From the NCBI RefSeq assembly GCF_000373565.1, contig NZ_KB891808.1:109317-173316 (forward strand): a DNA stretch of 64,000 nucleotides, given 5' to 3'. Below, one piece after another: positions 47,387 to 55,920 of the stretch. Every line of letters begins with the position of its first letter. Position 1 is the first letter of the stretch. The notes beneath the pieces were generated by a model, which saw nothing but the letters and a program-made list of their open reading frames with translations, ran no database searches and had not been told where the DNA came from. The translations under genes and the position numbers were made by a program. The DNA is from Streptomyces sp. HmicA12. GTDB lineage: Bacteria > Actinomycetota > Actinomycetes > Streptomycetales > Streptomycetaceae.

Positions 47387-48034
47387 GTGGCAACCCGAGT
47401 TCTGCTCACCGGATTCGAACCCTTCGGCGGCGCGTCCGTGAACCCGTCCTGGCAGGTGGCCGAGCTGGTCGCCGCCGCGCCCCCGGAAGGGCTGACCGTC
47501 ACCGCGGTCCGACTCCCTTGCGTCTTCGGGGAGTCGGTCCGTGCCCTGCGTGCCGCGATCGACGAGACCGAGCCCGAGCTCGTGCTCTGCCTCGGCCAGG
47601 CGGGCGGGCGGACCGCGGTCACCGTGGAGCGCGTCGCGGTCAACGTCGACGACGCCCGCATCCCCGACAACGCCGGAGCCCGGCCCATCGACGAGCCCGT
47701 GGTGCCGGGCGGTCCTGCCGCGTACTTCTCCACGCTGCCGGTGAAGGCGTGCGTCGCGGCGGTGCGCTCCGCGGGGGTGCCGGCCGCCGTGTCGAACACC
47801 GCCGGGACGTTCGTGTGCAACCACGTCGCGTACGGCCTCGCCCATCTCCTGGCCACCGAACTGCCCGACGCACGGGGCGGGTTCGCGCATGTGCCGTGGG
47901 CGCCGGAGCAGGTGGTGGACGGCTCGGCGCCGAGCCTGTCGGTGGACCTCGTCGCGCGGGGCGTCGCGGCGCTGCTCACCGCTGCCGCGGTCACCGGGGA
48001 GGATCTGCGGGTCTCGGAGGGGGCTACGCACTAG
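47387..48034 (+). CDS. pcp: Pyroglutamyl-peptidase I
   Basis: 215-residue cytosolic cysteine peptidase that removes N-terminal pyroglutamate from peptides. The fold signature LLTGFEPFGGASVNPSW is at the N-terminus. The catalytic triad falls at the canonical numbers: Glu81 (in AVTVERVAVN), Cys144 (in SNTAGTFVCNHVAYG) and His168 (in GGFAHVPW). It follows DUF979 by 10 bases, third gene of the uptake unit: imported or released pyroglutamyl peptides yield 5-oxoproline for PxpABC. Confidence 0.95.
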   Translation: MATRVLLTGFEPFGGASVNPSWQVAELVAAAPPEGLTVTAVRLPCVFGESVRALRAAIDETEPELVLCLGQAGGRTAVTVERVAVNVDDARIPDNAGARPIDEPVVPGGPAAYFSTLPVKACVAAVRSAGVPAAVSNTAGTFVCNHVAYGLAHLLATELPDARGGFAHVPWAPEQVVDGSAPSLSVDLVARGVAALLTAAAVTGEDLRVSEGATH

Positions 48035-48073
48035 GTGCCGTAGCTCCGGCTGTGCGTGGTCGGGTGCGGGCCC

Positions 48074-48135
48074 GGTGGGGCTTCTCGCGCAGGTCCCCGC
48101 GCCCCTGGGAGCGAGCTCCGCTCGCCCAGGGGCGC
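48074..48135 (+). repeat. Streptomyces intergenic repeat with strong stem-loop
   Basis: gtggggcttctcgcgcaggt and ccccgcgcccct make up a copy of a widespread Streptomyces repeat. It continues into a stem gcgcccctggg (48099-48109) / cccaggggcgc (48125-48135) that probably terminates the pcp transcript. The tandem units at the right end of the window are related in reverse orientation. Confidence 0.7.
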
Positions 48136-48224
48136 CACCGTGACCACAAAGAACACAAGTACACAGGACCGTTGCTCCGTACACCCTTGTCACCGGCGGG
48201 AACGATCACGGAGGGTGGCCCGTC

Positions 48225-49544
48225 ATGGGACGAGAGCAATGGAAGAAGATCCTGGTCGGGTCGGCCGGGAACATGGTCGAGTGGTTCGACTGGTTCGTGT
48301 ACGCGAGCTTCGCGACCTACTTCGCGGGGGCCTTCTTCCCCGACGGCAATCCGACCGCCCAGCTGATGAACACCGCCGGCATCTTCGCCGTCGGGTTCTT
48401 CATGCGGCCGGTCGGCGGCTGGCTGCTCGGACGGGTCGGTGACCGCAAGGGCCGCAAGGCCGCGCTGACCCTCACGGTCACGCTCATGTCCGCGTCCGCC
48501 GTACTCATCGCCGTCGCGCCGACCTACGCAGTCGCCGGGTACGGCGGCGCCGTCGTCCTGCTCATCGCCCGCCTCCTGCAAGGACTCTCGGTCGGCGGCG
48601 AGTACGCGGCCAGCGCCACGTACCTGACCGAGGCCTCCGACCCGAAGCGGCGCGGCTTCGCGTCCAGCTTCCAGTACGTGTCCATGACCGCCGGGCAGAT
48701 CGTCGGGCTCGGGCTGATGATCCTGCTCCAGCGCACCATGACCGACGGCGCCCTGCACAGCTGGGGCTGGCGCATCCCGTTCATCATCGGCGCGCTCGGC
48801 GCCGCCATCATCTTCTGGCTGCGCCGCTCCATGCTGGAGACCGAGGTCTACGCGGAGTCCGCCGACGACGGCGTCACCTCCGCCGACGACAAGGGCACCC
48901 TCAAGGCGCTGTGGGCGCACAAGCGCGAGGCGTTCCTCGTCATCGCGCTGACCATGGGCGGCACCGTGGCGTACTACACGTACACCACGTACCTCACCAA
49001 GTACCTGTCCAATTCGGCGGGGTTGAGCAAGGAGACCGCCACCCTCGTCTCCTTCTGCGCGCTCATCGTCTTCGCCTGCCTGCAGCCGCTGGCCGGCGCC
49101 CTCTCCGACCGCATCGGGCGCCGCCCGCTCCTGATCACCTTCGCCGTCGGGTCGACCTTCCTGACGGTCCCGATCATGACGCTGCTCCAGCACGCGGGCT
49201 CCTTCTGGCCGGCCCTCGGTCTGTCCCTGCTCGCGCTGGTCGTCGTCACCGGCTACACCTCCATCAACGCCTGCGTGAAGGCCGAGCTCTTCCCGACCGG
49301 CATCCGCGCCCTCGGCGTCGCCCTGCCGTACGCCATCGCCAACGCGCTGTTCGGCGGCACCGCCGAGTACGTCGCCCTGTGGTTCAAGGACGGCGGCATG
49401 GAGTCGGGCTTCTACTGGTACGTCGCCGGATGCGCGGCCGTGTCGCTGATCGTCTACCTGAGCATGCGCGAGACGCGTGACATCGACCTGAACCGGGTCA
49501 AGGACGCGGATTCGGCCGATTCCCCGCTGGAACCGGCGCTCTGA
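48225..49544 (+). CDS. MFS transporter, metabolite:H+ symporter (MHS) type
   Basis: 439-residue 12-TM transporter. KKILVGSAGNMVEWFDWFVYASFATYFAGAFFP is the classic MHS N-terminus (KgtP/ShiA/ProP type); FFMRPVGGWLLGRVGDRKGRKAAL is motif A and LLQGLSVGGEYAASATYLTEASDPKRRGFASSFQ the substrate-region loop. Such proteins import dicarboxylates, shikimate, citrate or proline with protons. Being next to nitrogen and keto-acid genes, alpha-ketoglutarate-like substrates are possible, but unproven. A GGAGGG ribosome site precedes ATG 48225. A strong terminator follows. Confidence 0.92.
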   Translation: MGREQWKKILVGSAGNMVEWFDWFVYASFATYFAGAFFPDGNPTAQLMNTAGIFAVGFFMRPVGGWLLGRVGDRKGRKAALTLTVTLMSASAVLIAVAPTYAVAGYGGAVVLLIARLLQGLSVGGEYAASATYLTEASDPKRRGFASSFQYVSMTAGQIVGLGLMILLQRTMTDGALHSWGWRIPFIIGALGAAIIFWLRRSMLETEVYAESADDGVTSADDKGTLKALWAHKREAFLVIALTMGGTVAYYTYTTYLTKYLSNSAGLSKETATLVSFCALIVFACLQPLAGALSDRIGRRPLLITFAVGSTFLTVPIMTLLQHAGSFWPALGLSLLALVVVTGYTSINACVKAELFPTGIRALGVALPYAIANALFGGTAEYVALWFKDGGMESGFYWYVAGCAAVSLIVYLSMRETRDIDLNRVKDADSADSPLEPAL

Positions 49545-49557
49545 CCGCATCGTGAGA

Positions 49558-49586
49558 CCACGGCCCGGGCCCCGCCCGGGCTGTGG
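49558..49586 (+). terminator. Terminator after the MHS transporter
   Basis: 12-bp stem ccacggcccggg (49558-49569) / cccgggctgtgg (49575-49586) with a 5-nt loop and one GU pair. It lies 13 bases after the stop and just before the cimA leader. Confidence 0.85.
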
Positions 49587-49598
49587 CAGACTGCGGGC

Positions 49599-49649
49599 GT
49601 GCTCTCGTTCGCCATGATTATTGGCAGCAGGCGCGCCGGTCCGCAGTGA
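49599..49649 (+). CDS. cimA leader peptide (attenuation sensor)
   Basis: Short ORF VLSFAMIIGSRRAGPQ from GTG 49599, or MIIGSRRAGPQ from the in-frame ATG 49614. It contains two consecutive att Ile codons, the rarest Ile codon type in this genome; no other coding region nearby uses att-att. Isoleucine is the end product fed by citramalate synthase. No ribosome site precedes either start; a candidate -10 (cagact, about 49588-49593) would place transcription start at the GTG, so a leaderless translation start is possible. Confidence 0.72.
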   Translation: MLSFAMIIGSRRAGPQ

Positions 49650-49738
49650 CCGCCTCGTACGACCAGGTACGGGCGGACACCGTCGTCCTCGACCCGCGCG
49701 CAGACCTCTCGCACCCGCGAGGGGTTTTTCTGTTTCTC
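49650..49738 (+). promoter_or_regulatory. cimA transcription attenuator
   Basis: A pause-type hairpin (ccgcc-cgtac 49650-49660 with gtacgggcgg 49667-49676, one bulge) begins right after the leader stop. It is followed by an intrinsic terminator: cctctcgc (49705-49712) / gcgagggg (49717-49724, one GU), then ttttt and further pyrimidines (49725-49738). gtccgc inside the leader ORF (49639-49644) can pair with gcggac (49673-49678), which would break the first hairpin. Same layout as the ilvB attenuator. Confidence 0.8.
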
Positions 49739-49841
49739 GGCCCACCCTCAGCCGGGAGAAGAGCGCGGGGGATCATAGATGGACGGTGGAGCCGGTCCTT
49801 CCGGTACGAAGACCGAGATCCCGATCAGGAGCCAGATCAGC

Positions 49842-51482
49842 ATGAGCAGCAGCCCGAGCGAACGCACCGGCGTTTCCACCGGCGAACTCGACGAACCCAA
49901 CGACGCTTTCCATGTCTTCGACACGACGCTGCGCGACGGCGCGCAGCGCGAGGGCATCAACCTCACCGTCGCGGACAAGCTGACCATCGCACGGCACCTG
50001 GACGACTTCGGCGTGGGCTTCATCGAGGGCGGCTGGCCCGGCGCCAACCCCCGCGACACCGAGTTCTTCGCCCGCGCGCAGGAGGAGATCGACTTCAAGC
50101 ACGCGCAGCTGGTCGCCTTCGGCGCGACCCGCCGCGCGAACGCCAAGGCGAGCGAGGACCCGCAGGTCAAGGCCCTCCTCGACTCCGGCGCCCCGGTGAT
50201 CTGCCTGGTCGCCAAGTCGCACGACCGGCATGTCGAACTGGCGCTGCGCACGACGCTGGAGGAGAACCTGGAGATGGTCCGGGACTCCGTCTCGTACCTG
50301 GTGTCCCAGGGCCGCCGCGTCTTCGTCGACTGCGAGCACTTCTTCGACGGCTACCGCGCCAACCCCGAGTACGCGAAGTCGGTCGTCCGCACCGCGCACG
50401 AGGCCGGCGCCTCCGTCGTCGTCCTGTGCGACACCAACGGCGGCATGCTGCCCGCCCAGGTCCAGGCGATCGTGCACACCGTCCTCGACGACACCGGCGC
50501 CCGGCTCGGCATCCACGCCCAGGACGACACGGGCTGCGCCGTCGCCAACACCCTGGCAGCCGTCGACGCGGGCGCCACCCACGTCCAGTGCACGGCCAAC
50601 GGCTACGGCGAGCGGGTCGGCAACTCCAACCTGTTCCCCGTCGTCGCCGCCCTGGAGCTCAAGTACGGCAAGAAGGTCCTGCCCGACGGCGCGCTCAGCG
50701 AGATGACCCGCATCTCGCACGCCATCGCCGAGGTCGTGAACCTCACCCCGTCCACGCACCAGCCCTACGTCGGCGTCTCGGCCTTCGCGCACAAGGCGGG
50801 CCTGCACGCCTCCGCCATCAAGGTCGACCCGGACCTGTACCAGCACATCGACCCCGAGCTGGTCGGCAACCGCATCCGCATGCTGGTCTCCGACATGGCG
50901 GGCCGCGCCTCCATCGAGCTCAAGGGCAAGGAGCTCGGCGTCGACCTCGGCGGCGACCGCGAACTGGTCGGCCGGGTCGTCGCGCGCGTCAAGGAGCGCG
51001 AGCTCAAGGGCTACACGTACGAGGCCGCCGACGCCTCCTTCGAACTGCTGCTGCGTGCCGAGGCCGAGGGCCGGGAGCGCAAGTACTTCCGCGTCGAGTC
51101 CTGGCGGGCGATCGTCGAGGACCGCCCCGACGGCACCCACGCCAACGAGGCCACGGTCAAGCTGTGGGCCAAGGGCGAGCGCATCGTCGCCACGGCGGAG
51201 GGCAACGGCCCGGTCAACGCCCTGGACCGCGCCCTGCGCGTCGGCCTGGAGCGCATCTACCCGCAGCTCGCCAAGCTGGAGCTGCTCGACTACAAGGTCC
51301 GCATCCTGGAGGGCAAGCACGGCACGTCCTCCACGACCCGCGTCCTGATCTCCACGGGCGACGGCTCGGGCGAGTGGTCCACGGTCGGTGTCGCGGAGAA
51401 CGTGATCGCGGCGTCGTGGGGTGCCCTTGAGGACGCGTACACGTACGGGTTGCTGCGGGCCGGGGTCGAGCCGGTCGAGTAG
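49842..51482 (+). CDS. cimA: Citramalate synthase
   Basis: 546-residue member of the LeuA/CimA family. N-terminal TIM barrel: FHVFDTTLRDGAQREGINLTVADKLTIARHLDDFGVGFIEGGWPGANPRDTEFF; metal-binding HAQDDTGCAVANTLAAVDAGATHVQCTANGYGERVGNSNL; then the linker (VGVSAFAHKAGLHASAIKVDP) and the C-terminal allosteric LeuA dimer domain (about 420-540) that binds isoleucine. It condenses pyruvate and acetyl-CoA to (R)-citramalate, a threonine-independent entry to isoleucine. DTTLRDG-QREG with EGGWPG is the citramalate rather than isopropylmalate pattern. ATG 49842 follows AGGAG. The preceding leader contains the attenuator. Confidence 0.92.
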   Translation: MSSSPSERTGVSTGELDEPNDAFHVFDTTLRDGAQREGINLTVADKLTIARHLDDFGVGFIEGGWPGANPRDTEFFARAQEEIDFKHAQLVAFGATRRANAKASEDPQVKALLDSGAPVICLVAKSHDRHVELALRTTLEENLEMVRDSVSYLVSQGRRVFVDCEHFFDGYRANPEYAKSVVRTAHEAGASVVVLCDTNGGMLPAQVQAIVHTVLDDTGARLGIHAQDDTGCAVANTLAAVDAGATHVQCTANGYGERVGNSNLFPVVAALELKYGKKVLPDGALSEMTRISHAIAEVVNLTPSTHQPYVGVSAFAHKAGLHASAIKVDPDLYQHIDPELVGNRIRMLVSDMAGRASIELKGKELGVDLGGDRELVGRVVARVKERELKGYTYEAADASFELLLRAEAEGRERKYFRVESWRAIVEDRPDGTHANEATVKLWAKGERIVATAEGNGPVNALDRALRVGLERIYPQLAKLELLDYKVRILEGKHGTSSTTRVLISTGDGSGEWSTVGVAENVIAASWGALEDAYTYGLLRAGVEPVE

Positions 51483-51499
51483 GCCGGCCCTTCTCTGGA

Positions 51500-51541
51500 G
51501 CCCCTCCGGCGATCGAGGAGCGGGGTCCGGGGCGGAGCCCC
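51500..51541. repeat. Dispersed Streptomyces palindromic repeat, copy 3
   Basis: gcccctccggcgatcgaggag then cggggtccggggcggagcccc; complete and most regular of the three copies. It lies between convergent cimA and the GH30 gene and probably acts as their shared terminator. Confidence 0.85.
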
Positions 51542-51550
51542 GGACCTCAG

Positions 51551-53467
51551 CTACGACAAGGCCCACTTCTGATTGCCGGCCCCCGTGCACGTCCAGATCT
51601 GCGTAGCGACCCCGTCCGCCGACGAATTCCCGGTCACATCAAGGCACTTGTCCGCCGCGGCGTTCACCAGGTCGCCGGACGATTCGAGGCGCCACTGCTG
51701 GGCGCCGGTGCCGTTGCAGTCGTAGAGCTGGACCTTCGCCCCGTCGGCGGTGGAGGCGCCGGACACGTCGAGGCACTTGCCGCGCGCCTGGACCGTCCCG
51801 TCCCCCTTCACCGTCCATGTCTGGTTCTGCGATCCGGCGACGCAGGTCCAGATCTGGGCTGTCGTGCCGTTGGCCGTCGAGCCGTCCTTCACGTCGAGGC
51901 ACTTGCCGCCGAGGCCCTTCAGGGCGCCCGTCCGGTCGGCGGTGCCGCCGGACTGCGTACCGCTCCAGGTGAACGTCGCCGACGTCTTGCCCGGCAGCGA
52001 GTAAGTCACGTGCTGGCCGCCCCAGTTGAGGGTGACGTCCTTGGCGCCCGCCGCGTCGTTGTAGGCGATGACGGCCTTGGAGCCGTCGGTGTTGCGCCAG
52101 GCGACGTTCGGCACGGCGGACGAACCGGTGGAGGCGATGCGCGCGGCGCCAGGGCGGACGAACTTCGTCAGGTGGCCCATCGTGTAGTACTCGATGTTGT
52201 AGTCGACCTGGCCCGAGCGGCCGTCGCCGTCGTGGACGGTGATCAGACCGTCGCAGGTGCCGCAACCGCCGTTGTGGGGACCGCGGTTCTGGTCCACGGC
52301 CAGCGACCACTTCGTCACCGACTTCGCCCAGTTACGGGTGTAGTCGATGATGTTCATCATGTCCTCGCGCTGCTGGTTCGCGATCCAGGTGCCGCCGGAG
52401 TGCTCGGTCTGGAAGGCGTCCAACTGCGGGTATTTGTTGTGCACTTCGGTCTGCTTGGCGATGTCGCCGCCGTAGCCGTGCCAGGCGATGCCGCCGAAGT
52501 TCGGGTGGGAGCGCACGGCCGCGTCGTCCACGGTCGGCGCCGCGTACGCGTCGTAGGTGTCCCAGTTCCAGTCGTGGGCCAGGACCTTGGTCTTCACGCC
52601 CGCGCTCGCGAGCTTGGGCAGCAGCTCGCTCTTGGTGAAGTACGCGAGCCCGGAGCCGTTCCAGCTCATCGACGGGTAGCCGGAGCAGCACGTCGGCTCG
52701 TTCTGCGCGGTGACGTAGTCGATGGGCACACCGGCCGCCTGGTAGGCCTGGATGTACTTCACGAAGTAGTTCGCGTACGTGCCGTAGTTCTCGGCCTTCA
52801 GCCAGCCGCCGTTGAGCTGGCCGCTGTCCTTCATCCAGGCCGGGGCGGTCCACGGCGAGGCCATCACGGTGGCCGCCGGGTTGAGCTGCTTGGCCTGCTT
52901 GGTCAGCGGCAGCACGTCGGCCTGGTCGTGGGCGATGGAGAACTTCGCGAGCGAGGCGTCGCTCTGACCGGCCGGGACGTCGTCGTACGTGTAGCCGAAG
53001 CGGGCCAGGTCCGAGCCGCCCATGGGGTTGCGGACGAAGGAGAGCCCGATGCCGTCCGTCGGCGAGAACAGCTTCTTCATCGTCGCGTCCCGGGTGGCCG
53101 TCGACAGGGCGCCGCTGCTGTTCATCAGCCAGGCCGCGGTGTCGGTGAAGGACGCGCCGCCGCCGGTGAACGTCTGGTAGCGGGTGTTCTCGTCCACGGT
53201 GACCACCGTGCCGGACGAGCCGGTGCCCGACTGGAACGACACCGGGGCCTGCTGTTGCAGACCGCGCGTGACGTGCCGCCCGCCGCTGTCGTCGGTGGTG
53301 GTCAGCCAGACGGTGACCTGCTCGTTCGCGGCCTGCGCCGGGGCGGCGGACGCTCCGTAGAGGCCGGCGGTGGTGAGGATCCCGGCCAGGAGCAGCCTGG
53401 TCGGTCGCCGGGTTCCGCCCGATCGTGCTGCTGATCGTGTCCGTGTCGATCGCGTGGGGGTGTGCAC
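51551..53467 (-). CDS. Secreted GH30 glycoside hydrolase with ricin B lectin domain
   Basis: 638 residues. A long basic N-region and hydrophobic core ending APAQAA form a Sec signal (cleavage near residue 47). The GH30 (beta/alpha)8 barrel spans about 85-500: YQTFTGGGASFTDTAAW, GLSFVRNPMGGSDLA, ASPWTAPAWMKDSG; acid/base E257 in TAQNEPT and nucleophile E355 in FQTEHSGGTW. A C-terminal ricin-type lectin (about 510-638) has three QxW repeats (NQTWTV, QQWRLE, NQKWALS). Likely substrates are beta-1,6-galactan or beta-glucans; the specific bond cannot be fixed. CAGGAGG precedes GTG 53467. Confidence 0.9.
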   Translation of the reverse strand: MHTPTRSTRTRSAARSGGTRRPTRLLLAGILTTAGLYGASAAPAQAANEQVTVWLTTTDDSGGRHVTRGLQQQAPVSFQSGTGSSGTVVTVDENTRYQTFTGGGASFTDTAAWLMNSSGALSTATRDATMKKLFSPTDGIGLSFVRNPMGGSDLARFGYTYDDVPAGQSDASLAKFSIAHDQADVLPLTKQAKQLNPAATVMASPWTAPAWMKDSGQLNGGWLKAENYGTYANYFVKYIQAYQAAGVPIDYVTAQNEPTCCSGYPSMSWNGSGLAYFTKSELLPKLASAGVKTKVLAHDWNWDTYDAYAAPTVDDAAVRSHPNFGGIAWHGYGGDIAKQTEVHNKYPQLDAFQTEHSGGTWIANQQREDMMNIIDYTRNWAKSVTKWSLAVDQNRGPHNGGCGTCDGLITVHDGDGRSGQVDYNIEYYTMGHLTKFVRPGAARIASTGSSAVPNVAWRNTDGSKAVIAYNDAAGAKDVTLNWGGQHVTYSLPGKTSATFTWSGTQSGGTADRTGALKGLGGKCLDVKDGSTANGTTAQIWTCVAGSQNQTWTVKGDGTVQARGKCLDVSGASTADGAKVQLYDCNGTGAQQWRLESSGDLVNAAADKCLDVTGNSSADGVATQIWTCTGAGNQKWALS

Positions 53468-53608
53468 GATGCCTCCTGAGTCTCAACTCGCAACACTCAT
53501 GGCTTAGTTCAAGACGTGAGTTAAAGGGTGTTCCATGTGTGCGTCAAGACTTCACGTCACGAATGCTCCGACCCGTCATTCACACCCGGACTGGGTTAGC
53601 GTCGAGGT

Positions 53609-54952
53609 ATGAGGCCCCTCGTAGCGGCCCTCGCCGCGACCCTGCTCGCGCTCGGCGTCCCGGTGGCCATGGCGCCCGGCGCCTCTGCCGCCACGGACGT
53701 ATCCGCCGTCGCTGACGCCCTGCAGAAGAGCCCCGTCTACGTAGATCCGGCCGCCGGCACCACGCTGACCTCAGCCGATGTCGACGAGCTCGAAAAGACG
53801 ATCAAGGACGCGAACAAGCCGGTGATGGTGGCGGTACTGCCCGCCGACGTCCCGAAACAGGACCTGTTCACGAACCTGCGGACCAAGACGGGCATCGTCG
53901 GTGTCTACGGGATCCGGCTCGGCGACGCCTTCGACGCGCGCGCCGACAGCTCGGTGATGTCCCGTGACGCCGTTCACAACGTGACGACCAGTGTCCAGGG
54001 CGAGCCGGTGAAGCGACAGCTCGACGACTTCGTCGACAGTGCCCTTCGCACGGCCAGGGGCACGGCGCCGTCCTCCTGGGGCGTGGACGACGGTGACGGC
54101 GGGGTGCCCGTGGGCGCCCTCGTCGGCGTCGGTGGCGTCCTGGTCGTCGGCGGCGCGGGCGCGTACGCGCTGGTGCGCCGCAATCGCCGCAGGCGGGAGG
54201 AGGAGCAGCGGGCCGCCCTCGAAAAGCTGCGGGTCGTCGTCGACGAGGACATCACCGCGTTCGGCGAGGAACTCGACCGGCTCGACTTCCACCCGGCCGA
54301 GGCGGGCGCCGACGACGCCATGCGGGCCGACTACGAGCGGGCGCTCGACGCGTACGAGAAGGCCAAGCAGTACATGGGCGCCGCCGAGCGCCCGGAGGAC
54401 GTGCGCGGGGTGACGCAGGCGGTGGAGGACGGCCGCTTCTCGCTCGCCCTGCTGGCCGCGCGCCGAGAGGGCCGCCCGCTGCCCGAGCGCCGGGCGCCCT
54501 GCTTCTTCGACCCGCGGCACGGGCCGTCCGTGGAGGACGCCGAGTGGACGCCGCCGGGCGGTGCGGCGCGGCAGGTCCCGGTGTGCGCGGCGGACGCGAC
54601 GCGGCTGCGCGACGGGGAGGAGCCGATGGTGCGGACCGTGGACGCGGGGTCGGGCGAACGGCGGCCGTACTACGACGCGGGGCCGGTGTACGGGCCGTGG
54701 GCCGGCGGCTACTTCGGCGGCGGGATGCTGCCCGGGCTGCTGGTCGGCACGGTGTTGGGGTCGATGATGGCGAGCCCCGCGTACGCGGCGGACTACAGCT
54801 CCGGGTACGGGGACTTCGGGCCCGGCGCCGGGTACGAGGGCGGGGACTACTCCGGGGCCGACTTCGACTCGTCCGGCTTCGGGGACTTCGGCGGTGGCGG
54901 CGACTTCGGGGGCGGCGGTGGCGGAGGCGGGGACTTCGGGGGCGGCTTCTGA
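53609..54952 (+). CDS. Exported TPM-like membrane protein with Gly-rich tail
   Basis: 447 residues. Sec signal peptide to about residue 28 (cleavage after GASA), an extracellular domain (about 29-150) resembling the TPM fold (PVYVDPAAGTTLTSADVDELEKTIKDANKPVMVAVLP), one TM helix (GVPVGALVGVGGVLVVGGAGAYALVRRNRRRREEE, about 165-190), a cytoplasmic coiled region and a C-terminal low-complexity tail of repeated DFGGGG/SGF units ending GDFGGGF. Function unknown; possibly cell-envelope quality control. TAGCGT ends 6 bases before ATG 53609, suggesting a leaderless message. Confidence 0.8.
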   Translation: MRPLVAALAATLLALGVPVAMAPGASAATDVSAVADALQKSPVYVDPAAGTTLTSADVDELEKTIKDANKPVMVAVLPADVPKQDLFTNLRTKTGIVGVYGIRLGDAFDARADSSVMSRDAVHNVTTSVQGEPVKRQLDDFVDSALRTARGTAPSSWGVDDGDGGVPVGALVGVGGVLVVGGAGAYALVRRNRRRREEEQRAALEKLRVVVDEDITAFGEELDRLDFHPAEAGADDAMRADYERALDAYEKAKQYMGAAERPEDVRGVTQAVEDGRFSLALLAARREGRPLPERRAPCFFDPRHGPSVEDAEWTPPGGAARQVPVCAADATRLRDGEEPMVRTVDAGSGERRPYYDAGPVYGPWAGGYFGGGMLPGLLVGTVLGSMMASPAYAADYSSGYGDFGPGAGYEGGDYSGADFDSSGFGDFGGGGDFGGGGGGGGDFGGGF

Positions 54953-54996
54953 GGCGCCCTGAAGACGCCCTGAGGACGCCCTGACGATGCGGGGCG

Positions 54997-55638
54997 CTAC
55001 CGGGTCCGGCCGTGTCCGATGCGCCGGGCGAGCAGCATCAAGGCCGTGCCCGCGGCCAGCAACAGCCCGGCCACAGTGCTGAGTTGGGCGACGTGCGACT
55101 CGGCCCCGGTGGCGGCGAGCCGGGCCACGGACGGGCCGGGCAGAGGTGCCCGGACCGACAGGGCCGACAGGTGCGACGGGGTGTCGACGACGGTGGTGCG
55201 GGCCGCCGTGTCGTTCGCCGGGGCGGGGTCGCACACCTCCGCGGCGATCGTGGCCGTCACCCGGTACGCGCCCTCGGCGTAGTCCTCGGGCCGGGCCGTG
55301 AAGGCGTAGTCACGGGTGGCGTCCGGGGCGAGCGCGCTCACCGCGCAGGTCGCCCGCGCGCCGCCGAGCTCGCAGATCGTGGCCGGGCCCGTCTCCAGGA
55401 CGATGCCGTCAGGGAGGTCCAGGGTCAGCGTCCCCCCGGAGGAGGCGGGACCCGCGTTGCGCACCGAGACCGTCCAGGAGCCGAGCCCGCTCGGCCGGAG
55501 GCGGTCGGGAGCGGTCAGGGTGACGGACAGGTCCGCCTCGTCGGCGCGGGCACCGGCGTACGCGGCCGGGGCGAGCGTCAGGGCGGCGACGGCCGCCGTG
55601 GCCACGGCGCGGGCGAGCCGGACGGTGTGGGTGTGCAC
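54997..55638 (-). CDS. Surface protein, probable sortase E substrate (LAATG)
   Basis: 213 residues. Signal peptide (VHTHTVRLARAVATAAVAALTLAPAAYAG), a DUF11-like immunoglobulin-fold domain (LSVTLTAPDRLRPSGLGSWTVSVRNAGPASSGGTLTLDLPDGIVLE ... CDPAPANDTAARTTVV), then a C-terminal sorting signal: LAATG near residue 180, a hydrophobic helix (VAGLLLAAGTALMLLA) and a basic tail RRIGHGRTR. Class E sortases of Streptomyces recognise LAxTG, so the protein is probably cell-wall anchored. GTG 55638 is chosen for the AGGAG and signal peptide; the frame is open far upstream. Two cysteines (in ICELGG and VCDPAP plus CAVS) may form disulfides. Confidence 0.82.
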   Translation of the reverse strand: MHTHTVRLARAVATAAVAALTLAPAAYAGARADEADLSVTLTAPDRLRPSGLGSWTVSVRNAGPASSGGTLTLDLPDGIVLETGPATICELGGARATCAVSALAPDATRDYAFTARPEDYAEGAYRVTATIAAEVCDPAPANDTAARTTVVDTPSHLSALSVRAPLPGPSVARLAATGAESHVAQLSTVAGLLLAAGTALMLLARRIGHGRTR

Positions 55639-55920
55639 AGGGTTTCTCCTGGAGGGGCTGGGCGGGGCCGACGGCATCGCCGCGGGGACGCGCATGCGGA
55701 CCGTATGCCCCGCCCGTGGCGCGCCCGCGTATTTCACCGACCCGCGGTGCGCCCTCCGGGGGACTTCGCTGGGCCGTTCGGCCCGCTTCCAGGTGCGGGC
55801 GGCTCCGGCGCCGGGGGGAGCAGCGCCGACTTTCGTCACCCCGTCCCCGTCCTTTCGGCTGACCGCTTCCAGCCCGTCGGCGGACGCGCCGCCGGCCACG
55901 CCGCTCGTAGCGTCGCCGAC

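Noticed and set aside
52010..53434. 474-codon plus-strand frame opposite the GH30 gene
   Set aside because: Val/Arg/Gly-rich shadow; the minus strand carries catalytic motifs and a signal peptide.
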